Under the pieces are notes generated by a model. That model had not been told where the DNA came from and did no database searches. It was given only the letters and a program-made list of their open reading frames with translations. The position numbers and the translations under genes were made by a program. A stretch of 64,000 nucleotides of DNA from Owenia fusiformis (Eukaryota > Annelida > Polychaeta > Sabellida > Oweniidae): assembly GCA_903813345.2 (NCBI GenBank), contig CAIIXF020000006.1:4483096-4547095 (forward strand). Reading direction: 5' to 3'. Every line of letters starts with the position of its first letter. Position 1 is the first letter of the stretch. Below, one piece after another: positions 50,567 to 61,345 of the stretch.

Positions 50567-50829
50567 TCAGGGTGCATGTTCGGAATTTTGATGCAATCCT
50601 CAATTGAGTCACAAGTAATTTTTCAAATATGAATCACTCCTTCCTCACATTATCTACATCTTTCAGTTTTGCACAAAGAGTGCACTTATGTGCCTAATAT
50701 GTCTATGTCTATGTCAGGATGCCTAATATACAAATACACATGTAGTGTATGTGGGAAAGGAGTGATTCCTATTTGAAAAATAACACGTGGCTCAACTGAG
50801 ATGCAGCAAAATTCCGAACATGCACCCTG
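50567..50829. mobile_element. Fold-back element, copy 2
   Basis: Ends CAGGGTGCATGTTCGGAATT and AATTCCGAACATGCACCCTG are perfect inverted repeats. The arms match the FKBP intron copy at 10037-10378 (TTTTGATGCAATCCTCA, ACATTATCTACATCTTTCAG). The flanks show no obvious target duplication. Confidence 0.8.
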
Positions 50830-50846
50830 TCCTAATTCAGTCAGTA

Positions 50847-51083
50847 CAGTTGGGGACAAAAATAAATGACAGGTCGATTTTCGATCACCATTTCCTAATT
50901 ATGGTGGTCTGAAAGCCCATAATTTCCAATATTGTCTAGATACATATCCCTTAAAATTTGTATATTTTACATTTTGTATAATCTCATCCACTGATTCATG
51001 GCCTCTTGTAAATTCTCTTATTTTTAACATGGGAAATCCTCACTTCAGCAAATCCACCTGTCATTTATTTATGTCCCCAACTG
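50847..51083. mobile_element. 237-bp Tc1/mariner-type MITE
   Basis: CAGTTGGGGACAAAAATAAA on the left mirrors TTTATTTATGTCCCCAACTG on the right, with TA on both sides (50845-50846 and 51084-51085). The inverted match covers about 28 bp. No coding capacity. It sits 17 bp from the fold-back element. Confidence 0.85.
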
Positions 51084-51085
51084 TA

Positions 51086-53524
51086 TGTGTCATAATTCTT
51101 TATGACTTTATGACTTATTTAGGCGAAGGCTATTTTGACTGTTGCCATTCATTTCTGAGAGTGTGCGTCTTGGGGGGGGGGGAGTAATGGGAAGGGATAC
51201 CTTTACTGGACTTTCATGTAATTCAGTCATAATTCAGTCAGTGTGTGTCACGACAAATCGAAAATAAAAAATAGACTAAAACTAGTTCCTCTTCACTTCT
51301 CACTCGGTTCTACCATCTATAAATTATATCTGGTAAAACTTTAGATTGGAGTTGACTAAATATAATATCTTTAAAGAATTAATGATGAAAGACTTACCGA
51401 TAAATGGCAAAACAGTCAAGCTTTTCAAAATATTTCGAAAAATATATTTCTACTTCCGGGGTACTTCCGGTATGGTGTACACGAATATTGATGACGTACT
51501 TCACATCCCAGTTGAGGAAAATTATATTTCTAATGAATTTTTAGCAATAATCCTTGTCTCCAGGTGATTTGCGGTGAGTTCATTGTTCAGTATTAATCTT
51601 GTTTTATTTTCCATTCGATCGTGCATGTCATCTCAATTATTCTTTCCAATTCATGTGAATCATCTGTCATAACATTGATAGACTAACATGTAAATATCTT
51701 GTCGATTTGTAAACTTGAGTCAATGATATAATCTATTCTAAGTTTGACTTCCTTAAAGTGGGAATATCGATTGCCGAGTCGTATCCAATGATCCTGGGCC
51801 TATCGTAAAATGAAAGCTTTGAATATGTTGTTGCCTTTAAAAATGTATCTATTTTCCATGTATGCAACTAGAATTTGTGCACATACCTTATAACGATCGA
51901 TAATGGCAAAGGAAAATCCTCTAATTCTTCGTCATAATTTCTCCTTCGACGTCTGCCATTTTTTATTAAACTGGAAGTTTTTTCTCTGACGTCCGCGCAA
52001 TGTTTTTTCACTTTTATTTCAGATTTCGCTTCGGATTCAACATTTAATATCAGAAAGATTTCATAAAAAGACTCACACTATCAGAGATTTTATCGATTCG
52101 AGCAGCCAGAAAAATTAGTTTCGATTTCACCTGCTAGGTGTTTCGACGTCGACTTGGAAAGAATTTGAAAAATCTATGAGTGGGACTCCTTGTATGGAAT
52201 TGTAGATTCTAAACGATTTGCCAGTTCTACTGGTTGATGAATATTGCCATATGCATACATTTTTATAAAATAGGAATAAGGAAGAAGATGTTGGACCAAA
52301 CTTCACCCCGATAGCTCAGAAAAGGTAAAATTTCTCCATTTTTCTCTCTACAGACCTTAGAGCCGCTTTAATAAGAAAATTATATGCTATTAACCACGTA
52401 TCTACCTACTTATTACTTATTTTTTGATTCAAAGTTGTTTTGGAATTATGAATCTGACTGTATCTAAGGGTGTCAATTTGCGCTGTGACCCCCTCCACAG
52501 CCAATAGCAGGATAGGCACCCACACAAACTATATATCAAATTAAAGCTCATTTAATTCTGAATCAAATTACCTCATTTGACATTGATTAAACATTGCTAC
52601 AAATTGCTATACTATTTCAAGTATGTCTCTCATACATCCCATAGATGCCCCTCAGGCTGCTTGCTAGGATGCTTTAGCCCGGCTCGGCATGGGCTATAAT
52701 TTTGCCACTTGAATTGCTTCTGGTCTAAATGATGATTGATAAAGTGCGCCATGTTAAAATCCACAACTGATCAGCACTCATAAACATTACACACTGTATT
52801 ACATACCACATTCATTAAAACCCCACCTATTTCTGGCCAATTTGTCAATCACTTCGAAACGAGCGGCGAATATATTCAGGAGTTGCGAGTTAAGCTCCAG
52901 GCTAAAAAAATCCTGGTAAGCACCCTGCCCCAAATATGCAAGTTCAAGTAATTCTTAGTCAAAAAATCAACATGACACACCAACTTTATAATGATGATCA
53001 GAAACAATTTATTTACAGACTCAGATGCATTGCATATCATGAAGCAGGGGATGATGGTGCAGATCTTATAAATAAGAAATGGGTAGAGTAGATAGATGTA
53101 GAATCTTTTTCTTTAAAAGAAGAAGATTCTTTTTTCCATTTTATGACCACATAGCAAACGCTTAGCAAAGTGACCTGGATCTTGGAATTTCGTTTGAGAT
53201 CTAGTAATGCTCGCTACATGTTTTCATCATAAGTGTTCATCAGACTTTGCGCATGCCTATGAAAAAATCATCAGCCAATCATGTTTATAAATTAATTTTG
53301 CACATGCGTCTTTAAGGGTACAGAAAATAATGCACATCAACATTTCTCAAACACAGTAATGAGGGGGGAAGGAGGGGGGTCACAGATTAACTGCGCAAAT
53401 ACAGTTAATAATCCTACATTGAACGTTTGAGATGCTGCCTAAGTGATGGACTCTTGCAGCTCATATATTGTATTCAACTAACTTGTATGAACATATTGCA
53501 ATGAAAATTTATGACAATCTTCAG
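51086..53524. other. SCYL2 upstream region
   Basis: The coding start exon of SCYL2 opens with an acceptor (ATCTTCAG at 53524) two bases before the ATG, so an untranslated first exon is required upstream. A candidate end is GCTCAGAAAAG at about 52324 followed by GTAAAA, but this is weak. A guanine run lies at about 51173-51182. No other gene is seen. Confidence 0.35.
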
Positions 53525-53526
53525 GA

Positions 53527-56500
53527 ATGGACTTATTCAACAAGCTTAAAGGAGCAGTTGCTGTAGCGATCACAGGCAATCCAGTCACGAATGAATTTGA
53601 CATAGGGCAGCATGTTGCCAGTGGAGGCCCAGGGTTGTTATGGCGAATATACAATGGCATAAAGCGAACAACAAAACAGGTAATCATATCGTTATGTCAA
53701 TATTATACAGAAAGGCTTCTTTAGACAGCTGTTCAGGGGAACTTCCCATAGTCTGAAGTACAGAGTATCATCACCTCCTTTCAAATTTACTTATTCCTTC
53801 ACAATGTCACAGTCTCCCTCCCTCTCGTATCTGGCCACAAGCCACTGTAGATTTATCTGGCAATAGGCAGTCATTTGTATACTACATATATATATATATA
53901 TAATTTGGATGATAAAATACAGGGTGGGCCAAAAAATGTTACCCTTATACAATCAGAATGGGTAACATTCTTTGGCCCAACCTGTATTTGATTTCTATTG
54001 TATTTCAGGAGGTATCAGTGTTCGTGTTTGAAAAGAAGACCATAGAGAAATACTCAAGAAAAGATAAAGATATTATTATAGAGACACTTAAGAAGGGAGT
54101 GTCTCAGCTTACAAGATTGAGGCACCCGAAGATACTCTCCGTCTTACATCCTTTAGAAGAATCAAGGTAAGATGGTAGACTGCAAAGATAATGCCATTCA
54201 GTGAGACTGTTTTAAAATTATAGTCAACGATAATAACATGTCAGTTATCAGGTTTAATGATAATGTTTATATAATTAGATTTTCACTAAAATCCTAATTG
54301 AAAGAAATAAAACATGGGCCATCCTTTCAGTTGCATCATTCACTATGTGATAATCTGTTAATGTTCATTTTTCTTTCTCCAGGGACTCTTTGGCCTTTGC
54401 TACAGAGCCAGTGTTTGCCAGTTTGGCTAACATTCTTGGACAACATGAGAATCTGCCTAATCCAGTACCCTCCAATATAGAAAACCATGAACTGTATGAT
54501 GTTGAGATCAAATATGGTCTTCTGCAGGTAATATGTATTCTATGATTATTTTTAATTGATATCTCCACTTGTTGATGAAAATGATTATCAAAATTACATT
54601 TTTATCTCATAATCAGTTACTGATTCAGTATGATGATTGATGGAAAATGTAGATTCTTGAAATGTTTTTGAAAAGATTACAATTTTTTTATCTTCTGCAC
54701 ATTGAAGTGAAATGATCCTGTGTTTTTTTCTGAAGTATGTTCTAAGTGCAATAATATTTGTCAGCTTTTTGGGGTAAAATAGACATCTCAATGACTATGT
54801 TCATTCATAAAGATTTTGTGATGAAACCCCTTTAAATGGATACTTTATAGGATTGTGTAACAGTATACTTTGTGTTGCTGCCGTGGTGGAAACTGCTAAA
54901 TATTATTTATAATTTCCTTGTGTGTTCAGGTGACAGAAGGCCTCACATTCCTACACAATGATGCCAAAATTATGCATAGTAACATAAGTCCAGAGACCAT
55001 AATACTTAATAAAAATGGTGCATGGAAGATAGCCGGCTTTGAATGTTGCATTCCTAATAGCAACTCACCTGATCAGCCAGTAAGTGTTTTATGTTAGTGG
55101 GAGTTTATCATTATTTGTAATATTTAATATGATGACGATGCCATTCTCCAATAGCTATCATTGTTGCTAATTAATATACCACAATATTGTTATTAAAGAT
55201 TACAAAAATGTGATTTTTCCTGAATTGTGAACTTATTTTGTAGGCACTGTTCTCATTTAGGGAGTGGAATCCAGAATCGCCACCCAAGATTCAGCCAAAC
55301 CTGGACTATTTGGCCCCAGAGTTCTCCCTCACAATGTCATGTGACACTTCCAGTGATATGTTCTCACTTGGCATTGTCTTCTATGCAATCTTTAACAAAG
55401 GGAAGACACTGTTTGAGTGCAGGGACCAATGGCACGCCTTCAAGAAGAATGCCTCTGAGGTATGCATGGAGATTGAGTGCTAACATTGAATTAATGTATC
55501 ATACATTACATCAGTATTGCAGAAAATGGACACCTGAAAACCTTATTACTTCCACTTGATTTTTAAAAACATAAAATTGAAAATCTTTTTACAACCACTT
55601 GATTTTATGAAGATAACTTCGCCCACCTGAAGCATTTCCACTTGAAATAAAAGAATATTGAAAAACTGGCATATTTTGACAAAACCTTTCAGAATTGTGA
55701 ATGAAAATTTTGTACTCACTTGAGATAAAATCATTGGAAGAGAACTCCAACATGTAGTATGTCTTGGTGATAATTTAACATTTACCTCTGATTGTGATAT
55801 TTCTGACAGTTTCGATGTACTTAAATCTGGGGTCTAAAATTCAACTTGTAAAGTCTCAATTAGGTTTCATTGTTTTGTGTTTTAAGCTGAGAAGTGTGAA
55901 GACCACATTCATTCTAGGGTCAATTCCACAGGAGGCCAAGGAACATGTGAAGATGCTGCTTAATGTGGAGCCTACTCTAAGACCAGATGCCGACCAGCTT
56001 TCCAAGGTTTGTGTAGGTTTTTAGTCAACTGAAAAAATCTAATTGAATAAATTGAATTAATTTTTCTTATTTATTTAACATAAAATAACTAACTACTGAC
56101 ACACTTTGAATCTGATTTTACTTGGGTTCAAAGTTGACTTATTTCATATTTAATCAGTAACCAACCTATGTATACACTGTATATCTCATAAAGCAAAAAT
56201 TCACAGAAAATTACATGAACACTTTTTATTTCCACTTTCCAGTTTTCATGCATCAAAAATATATGTAATGTTGATAGAAATTTAAGATTTCTAACTAAAG
56301 GGACAATGTTTTATTAATGCAAACAAAGCACAAGTGTTGGTGATAAATAAAATGATTTACTATAACTCTAGATCTGAAGCATAACCCTTATTTGTTCTAT
56401 GTCATGTTATCTCTTAAATTTGTTATAGATCAAGTTCTTTGAGGATGTAGGTTCTATGACTCTGCAGTCACTATCCCTAATTATATCCCTATACATACGT

Positions 56501-59500
56501 ATATGCTCTTACCCTTTATGTTATGTTATTCCATATTATGTTATAGATCAAGTTCTTTGAGGATGTAGGCTCTATGACTCTGCAGTATCTGGACTCACTC
56601 TTCCAAAGAGACAATCTACAAAAGTCACAGTTCTTTAAGGGACTTCCCAAGATTTTGACAAAATTGCCAAAGGTATGCAGATAAGTATTCCAATAATTGA
56701 AAACAGAATTGTATTAATGTCTATACAGTGCATCCCCAGGGAAAGAAGTCTGGGGATGTCCAATGTGGTGAATAGGGAGGTCACTCAATATCTGCATACG
56801 GAGAGATCACACATCCAGATAACTGTATCAGTAGGAATTTTTGTTTGAACAATACATTGACCATAAAATGTACATTTTTTCAGCGAGTATGCCTCCAGAG
56901 GATACTGCCTTGTTTATACTCCGAGTTTGCCAACCATGATATGATTCCATTCCTACTGCCCAACATCATCTACATTGCAGAGGAGGCTACCAATGAGGAA
57001 TATGTCACCCACATATTGCCTCACATCATACCTATTTTCAAAATAAAGGAGCCAGTTCAGGTGAGCGGCAATGTCAATGGTTGGCTGAACCTTTAGTCTT
57101 CTTAACTGCTTCATCACCTAAAAGTGCAGATTATATAGCAGAAAAAAATCTTATTTCAAAAGGAAAATGGCATTTTGAATATTTTTTCATTGAACTCAAA
57201 CATGGCTAAAATAGCAAAATAGCAAATAATTACCTCTTTTTTTACTATGGATATGTTTCTTATAATTAATGTTTTGCCAAATCAGGCCACAAGTTGTGCA
57301 AACTATAATACTAGGAGAATGCCATTTAGGCTTCAAAAATGAACTTTTCAATTTTAATTTCATTAAATTATTTCAGGCATTTATTATAGTTGATTCGATC
57401 TAGCCATTAATTCCAGTTGATCCAAATATTTCTACTTTTTACTATTATCATTTTTTCAGATACAATTGATATTTTTGCAAAATATGACATTGCTGCTTAG
57501 GAAAACACCAAGCTCTGATGTGAAGAACCATGTGCTTCCTATGGTGTACAGCTCGTTAGAGGCCCCCTCCCCTCAGATACAGGTCAGAAAAAGTCAAGAG
57601 ATGCTTTGCTATTTACCATTGAAATATCATTTTAATGGGATTTTAAGATATTTGTATATTTATTATTTAACCCATTAAGGATAATAAATAACTTGATTTC
57701 AGCTATTTCCACATTATGTAATGGTATTTTTAGCCCAACCTAAACAATCTATCATCTATTTAGCATTTATTGCGTCCACTTTTTAATATAAACTCTGTTA
57801 AATTAACAGTTTACTAATAATAATGTATATTATTTTAGGAACTATGCCTAAACATCCTACCAACATTTGCCAGCCTAATTGAATACAGCAGTATGAAGAA
57901 TGCAGTCATGCCTCGTGTCAAGAAGTTATGTCTCGGGACTAATACTCTCTCTGTGAGTATACAATAATATTCTTTCTATGAGTCCACATATTTTAGGGAT
58001 CAAAAGAGCTTATGCATCAATATGTCCACCTTTCACAAGTGCAAAAAGCCCAAATCCTTATCTTTCATGATCCAGTTTTGACCATGCCTGTCAGTGACAT
58101 AGTGATAAAATAATGTATTTTTAGGTGCGTGTGAACTGTCTTATGTGCATAGGGAAACTTGTTGAATATATGGACAAGTGGTACGTTCTAGATGAGATAT
58201 TTCCCATAATTCAACAGATACCTTCCCGTGAACCTGCAGTCTTAATGAGTGTGCTAGGTAAATTTGTTATCTACTATTCTTCTTTAATGTTTGTATGTTG
58301 ACAGTATGTTTTGGATAAAGTCATGAAATTTAATATACTGTAAGTGTCATGTACAAATACAAAATCAAATGTAGGAAAATATTTATAAAACGTAATGCAC
58401 ATTTAAGAAATATAGACTGAAGAGCAGGTATTATATCGACATATAAATATCACAGGGCCAGGTACAAACGTTTTCTGTACCCAGAACTACCGAAAGCTTT
58501 CATGCCTAGCCCTAAGGTATTTATTACTTGATAAAACGACCGATCTGAGGTCAATATTACAATTTGAACATGAAAACTCACCAAAATTTGCAAAATCGTC
58601 ACTTCATTTCCTACTTCCGGTGCACTGAACAAACATTTAGTACAGACCAGGTATTGTATCGATGAATGAATACCAGGTGAAATATTGACATTGTTCACAG
58701 TTTATAGAAGGTTTGATTAAACAGTCATGTTTGAATAGGCTATATATGATAATTTGGTTAATAGGAGCAAGCTTGTTAATCTGATTTTCTATGATGTGAC
58801 ATTGAGTCATGACTATGTCCCATGATGTGACACAAAGTCATGACTTAATACTCTTTGATGTTACATTGAGACATTACTATGTTCTATGATGTGACATTGA
58901 GTCATGACTATGCTCTGTATGTGACATTCAGTCATTACTATGTTCTGTGATGTGGCATTGAGTCACTGCTATGCTCTATGATATGATGTTGAGTCATGAC
59001 CATGCTCTTTGGTGTGACATTGAGTAATGACTATGTTCTATTGTGTGACATTGAGTCATGACTATGTTTTATGATGTGCATTTAGTCAAGTGTATAAATC
59101 ATGACCAAGCTGTGTGACTTGGTCTGCGAATAAACAAATATTGCTTCATGTTTCAGGAGTATTTCATGTTTGTCTAACTCATAAAAAACTTGGAATTACA
59201 AAGGAAGTGATGACTAAAATAGTCATACCATTACTTCTTATGATATCTACAGACAATCAAAATCTCAACCCAACACAGGTATAGGATTGGTACATTCAGC
59301 ATAATTGGCACAATGCATAAATTTCTCAAATGTGGCTACATTGGAGGCAATGACATTGCTGTTGTTTTGCTCTTATTCATTGTATAGGGTGTCTAGAAAG
59401 TTTTTGACAATGGAATCATTATTCCTAGCTAGATACATGTGTTGTATCACTGGCAAATTTGACCATCATTGGATGTACTTATCCAATCATAGAAATAGGA

Positions 59501-61345
59501 TACTGTTGACAAAAAAGTTTGAGCACCCTGAATTTAACACAATATTCAGCAAAACCATTGAGGATCAAATTGTAGCCTCATCAAAATGTAGCCTCATTTT
59601 GCCACAGTAGCTATAGGTCTTCTTAACAAGTTAATAACAAGTGTGCTACAACTCTACTGACTAACAGTAACAACCACTTACTTTCTGCTTTATTTAACAA
59701 TTTGCAGGAACTACAACTTGAGAGAAATCAGACTCCGATCTGGCATCTGGTCACCTTTCCTCATAACATTATGTGAACGGTCATAATAACTCTAAGGATA
59801 TGCAAAATATTTATTTAAATGCACAAAAATTGGAATGCCTGATTTCAAATAATTTTTGCATATTATTGTGTATCTTATACTAGTGTATGGTACATATTAG
59901 TGCGTATTCACTGTATTTTATATGGGCCTCCAAGAATGAAGCAGTGCCTTGTGGGACCTGATGAAATTAGCCAAAACAAATATTACAATGTCATCTATAA
60001 ATGTTGTGAAAATTAAATGCCTGATTTACCTTCTATTGGTAGGTTCATTTTAACAACATTAGATTTTCCTGGTCCCATTAGGCTACATGAGTAAATAAAT
60101 TCTTTCATACTCATTGCTTTTTTCTTGCCTTGATTAATCTACTAATATCACTTTTCTTTCACATGTACTTTACAGGCATCTACCAAGTGACTTTAACACA
60201 TAAAAAGCTTGGCATTACTAAAGATATCCTAGCAACTCAAGTGTTACCTGCTCTAATTGCTGTTGCTATTGACAACAACCTTAACCTTCAACAGGTAGAA
60301 TTCCTTTCTAACAGTAGACTATAGACTATTAGACCTCATTGGTCAAAACGAACCATTTTCACACATTCTGGGCCTGGACTTTTGAAAAATGTTGACTTAA
60401 ATCTTGTTTTGCTTTGGCTAGAAAAAATCTTTTTCAGCATTTGGTAGCCTATTTATTTATCATTCTTTGTCTGCTTCCGCTATTCACATTTGTATTCATC
60501 TGTGAGGTAAAATATTAAAATATAAGATTTTTTCAAAATTTCTTATGACCTCACATAGAGTGCTAGAACTAGTTTTAAAAAGCAAGAACTGTTAATTTTG
60601 AAGCATTTTGAAATATTAGATAAAAAGCAAATGATCTTTAAAACAATCGTCAAAAATAATCTCCTGCATCCAATTATTGTAATTTTCAGTTTAACGCATT
60701 TATGGCTGTGATTAAAGACATGCTTTCTAGAGTAGAGACAGAACACAGGACAAAGTTGGAACAATTAGACAGCATGCAGAAAGAACAGAAGTAAGAGATA
60801 GTACAGGGTGGGTCAGAAAAATGGGACAATTTGTATTATTGTCAGAAAAATACTCTTTAGAAGATATGTGTGTCCCATTTTTATTGGCCTAATCTTTACC
60901 TATGGTATCTTTGCATTTTTATATATTCAATTAGATTTTAGTGAGAAAGGTGTAGAAATGACAATTACAGATACAAGTTTTGACATATTGTTATAGTTTC
61001 CAACTTTTTTGTGGAGTGTTCAGCGGTTGGTGTTTGGCATTTAGTGTTCAGTGTTTGATGATTGCTATTTGGTGTCTGTAACAAATGGCAGGTAGTAATC
61101 CTTTGCATGTTAATGCCTTGTTATTACTTGATCAAGTTAAGACACGTTCATTCTAAAACATTAAAACTGAAATAAAGAATGAATTTTAGACAGTGTCATA
61201 ATTATTGATTAAAAAAGAATTCAAAGAGTTGTTGTACATTTCTAATTCTCATGTCTAACTTCTATATAGGTCACTCCAGTTTGGCAAAGTGGATATGCCA
61301 AATGGCGTTACCACAGCAGCTGATCAACCACAGTCCGATTCAATG
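53527..61345 (+). CDS. SCYL2: SCYL2 (CVAK104), SCY1-like pseudokinase, partial at 3' end
   Basis: Fourteen coding exons chain in phase: 53527-53679, 54009-54166, 54383-54527, 54930-55079, 55244-55459, 55887-56006, 56547-56672, 56884-57060, 57460-57582, 57839-57952, 58125-58257, then 59157-59278 or 60176-60294, 60690-60790, 61270-61345; about 638 codons. The first 310 residues are a kinase fold without the catalytic set: the beta-3 VAIK Lys is absent (VSVFVF), the HRD loop reads HSN (IMHSNISPE), and DFG reads GFE. From about 320 on are HEAT-like helical repeats (FFKGLPKIL, KLPKRVCLQRILPCL). SCYL2 binds clathrin and AP2 and acts in endosomal and trans-Golgi traffic. The C-terminal 290 residues of the vertebrate protein, with clathrin-binding motifs, are not found and should lie past 64000. 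Exon 12 is duplicated and part of exon 7 is copied upstream. Confidence 0.93.
53920..53984. mobile_element. 65-bp hairpin element with TA flanks in SCYL2 intron 1
   Basis: CAGGGTGGGCCAAAAAATGT and ACATTCTTTGGCCCAACCTG are inverted; a 15-base loop separates the stems (including GTTACCC / GGGTAAC). TA flanks both sides (53918-53919, 53985-53986). It is the minimal form of the family at 7006-7080. Confidence 0.8.
56429..56477 (+). repeat. Partial upstream copy of SCYL2 exon 7 with acceptor
   Basis: TGTTATAG followed by 39 bases almost identical to the start of exon 7 (IKFFEDVGSMTLQ) occurs 118 bp before the true exon at 56547; one base differs. It then diverges and no donor of the exon 7 type follows. 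It is a decoy 3' splice site or an aborted exon duplication. Confidence 0.85.
58789..59085. repeat. About 31-bp minisatellite before SCYL2 exon 12a
   Basis: About ten units of ATGATGTGACATTGAGTCAT plus GACTATGTTCT with substitutions and small deletions. It ends roughly 70 bp before the acceptor of exon 12a. Confidence 0.85.
59157..59278 (+). CDS. SCYL2: SCYL2 exon 12a (mutually exclusive candidate)
   Basis: Acceptor TGTTTCAG, 122 bases, donor GTATAG; it enters in phase 1 and leaves in phase 0. The peptide starts VFHVCLTHKKLGITKEVMTK. It aligns along its length with exon 12b (THKKLGITK shared), encoding the same helical repeat of the SCYL2 body. It differs mainly in the second half (LLLMISTDNQNLN). 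It looks more diverged from the vertebrate sequence than 12b. Confidence 0.8.
59395..59531. mobile_element. Short inverted-repeat element between SCYL2 exons 12a and 12b
   Basis: AGGGTGTCTAGAAAGTTTTTGAC on the left is mirrored imperfectly by GTTGACAAAAAAGTTTGAGC and ACCCTGA on the right, beside TA-rich flanks. This resembles decayed mariner ends. Confidence 0.5.
60176..60294 (+). CDS. SCYL2: SCYL2 exon 12b (mutually exclusive candidate)
   Basis: Acceptor TACTTTACAG, 119 bases, donor GTAGAA; enters in phase 1 and leaves in phase 0 like exon 12a. The peptide starts IYQVTLTHKKLGITKDILA and ends DNNLNLQQ, close to the vertebrate SCYL2 form. If spliced after exon 12a instead of exon 11, the frame shifts and a TGA follows after four codons. 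Confidence 0.85.
60804..60900. mobile_element. Decayed CAGGGTGGG element in SCYL2 intron 13
   Basis: TA then CAGGGTGGGTCAGAAAAATG on the left, and TGTCCCATTTTTATTGGCCT on the right, form an imperfect inverted repeat. The right terminus is not clear. Confidence 0.45.

Noticed and set aside
51346-51567. 73-codon open frame upstream of SCYL2
   Set aside because: No homology recognised; not linked by splice signals to the SCYL2 start exon.
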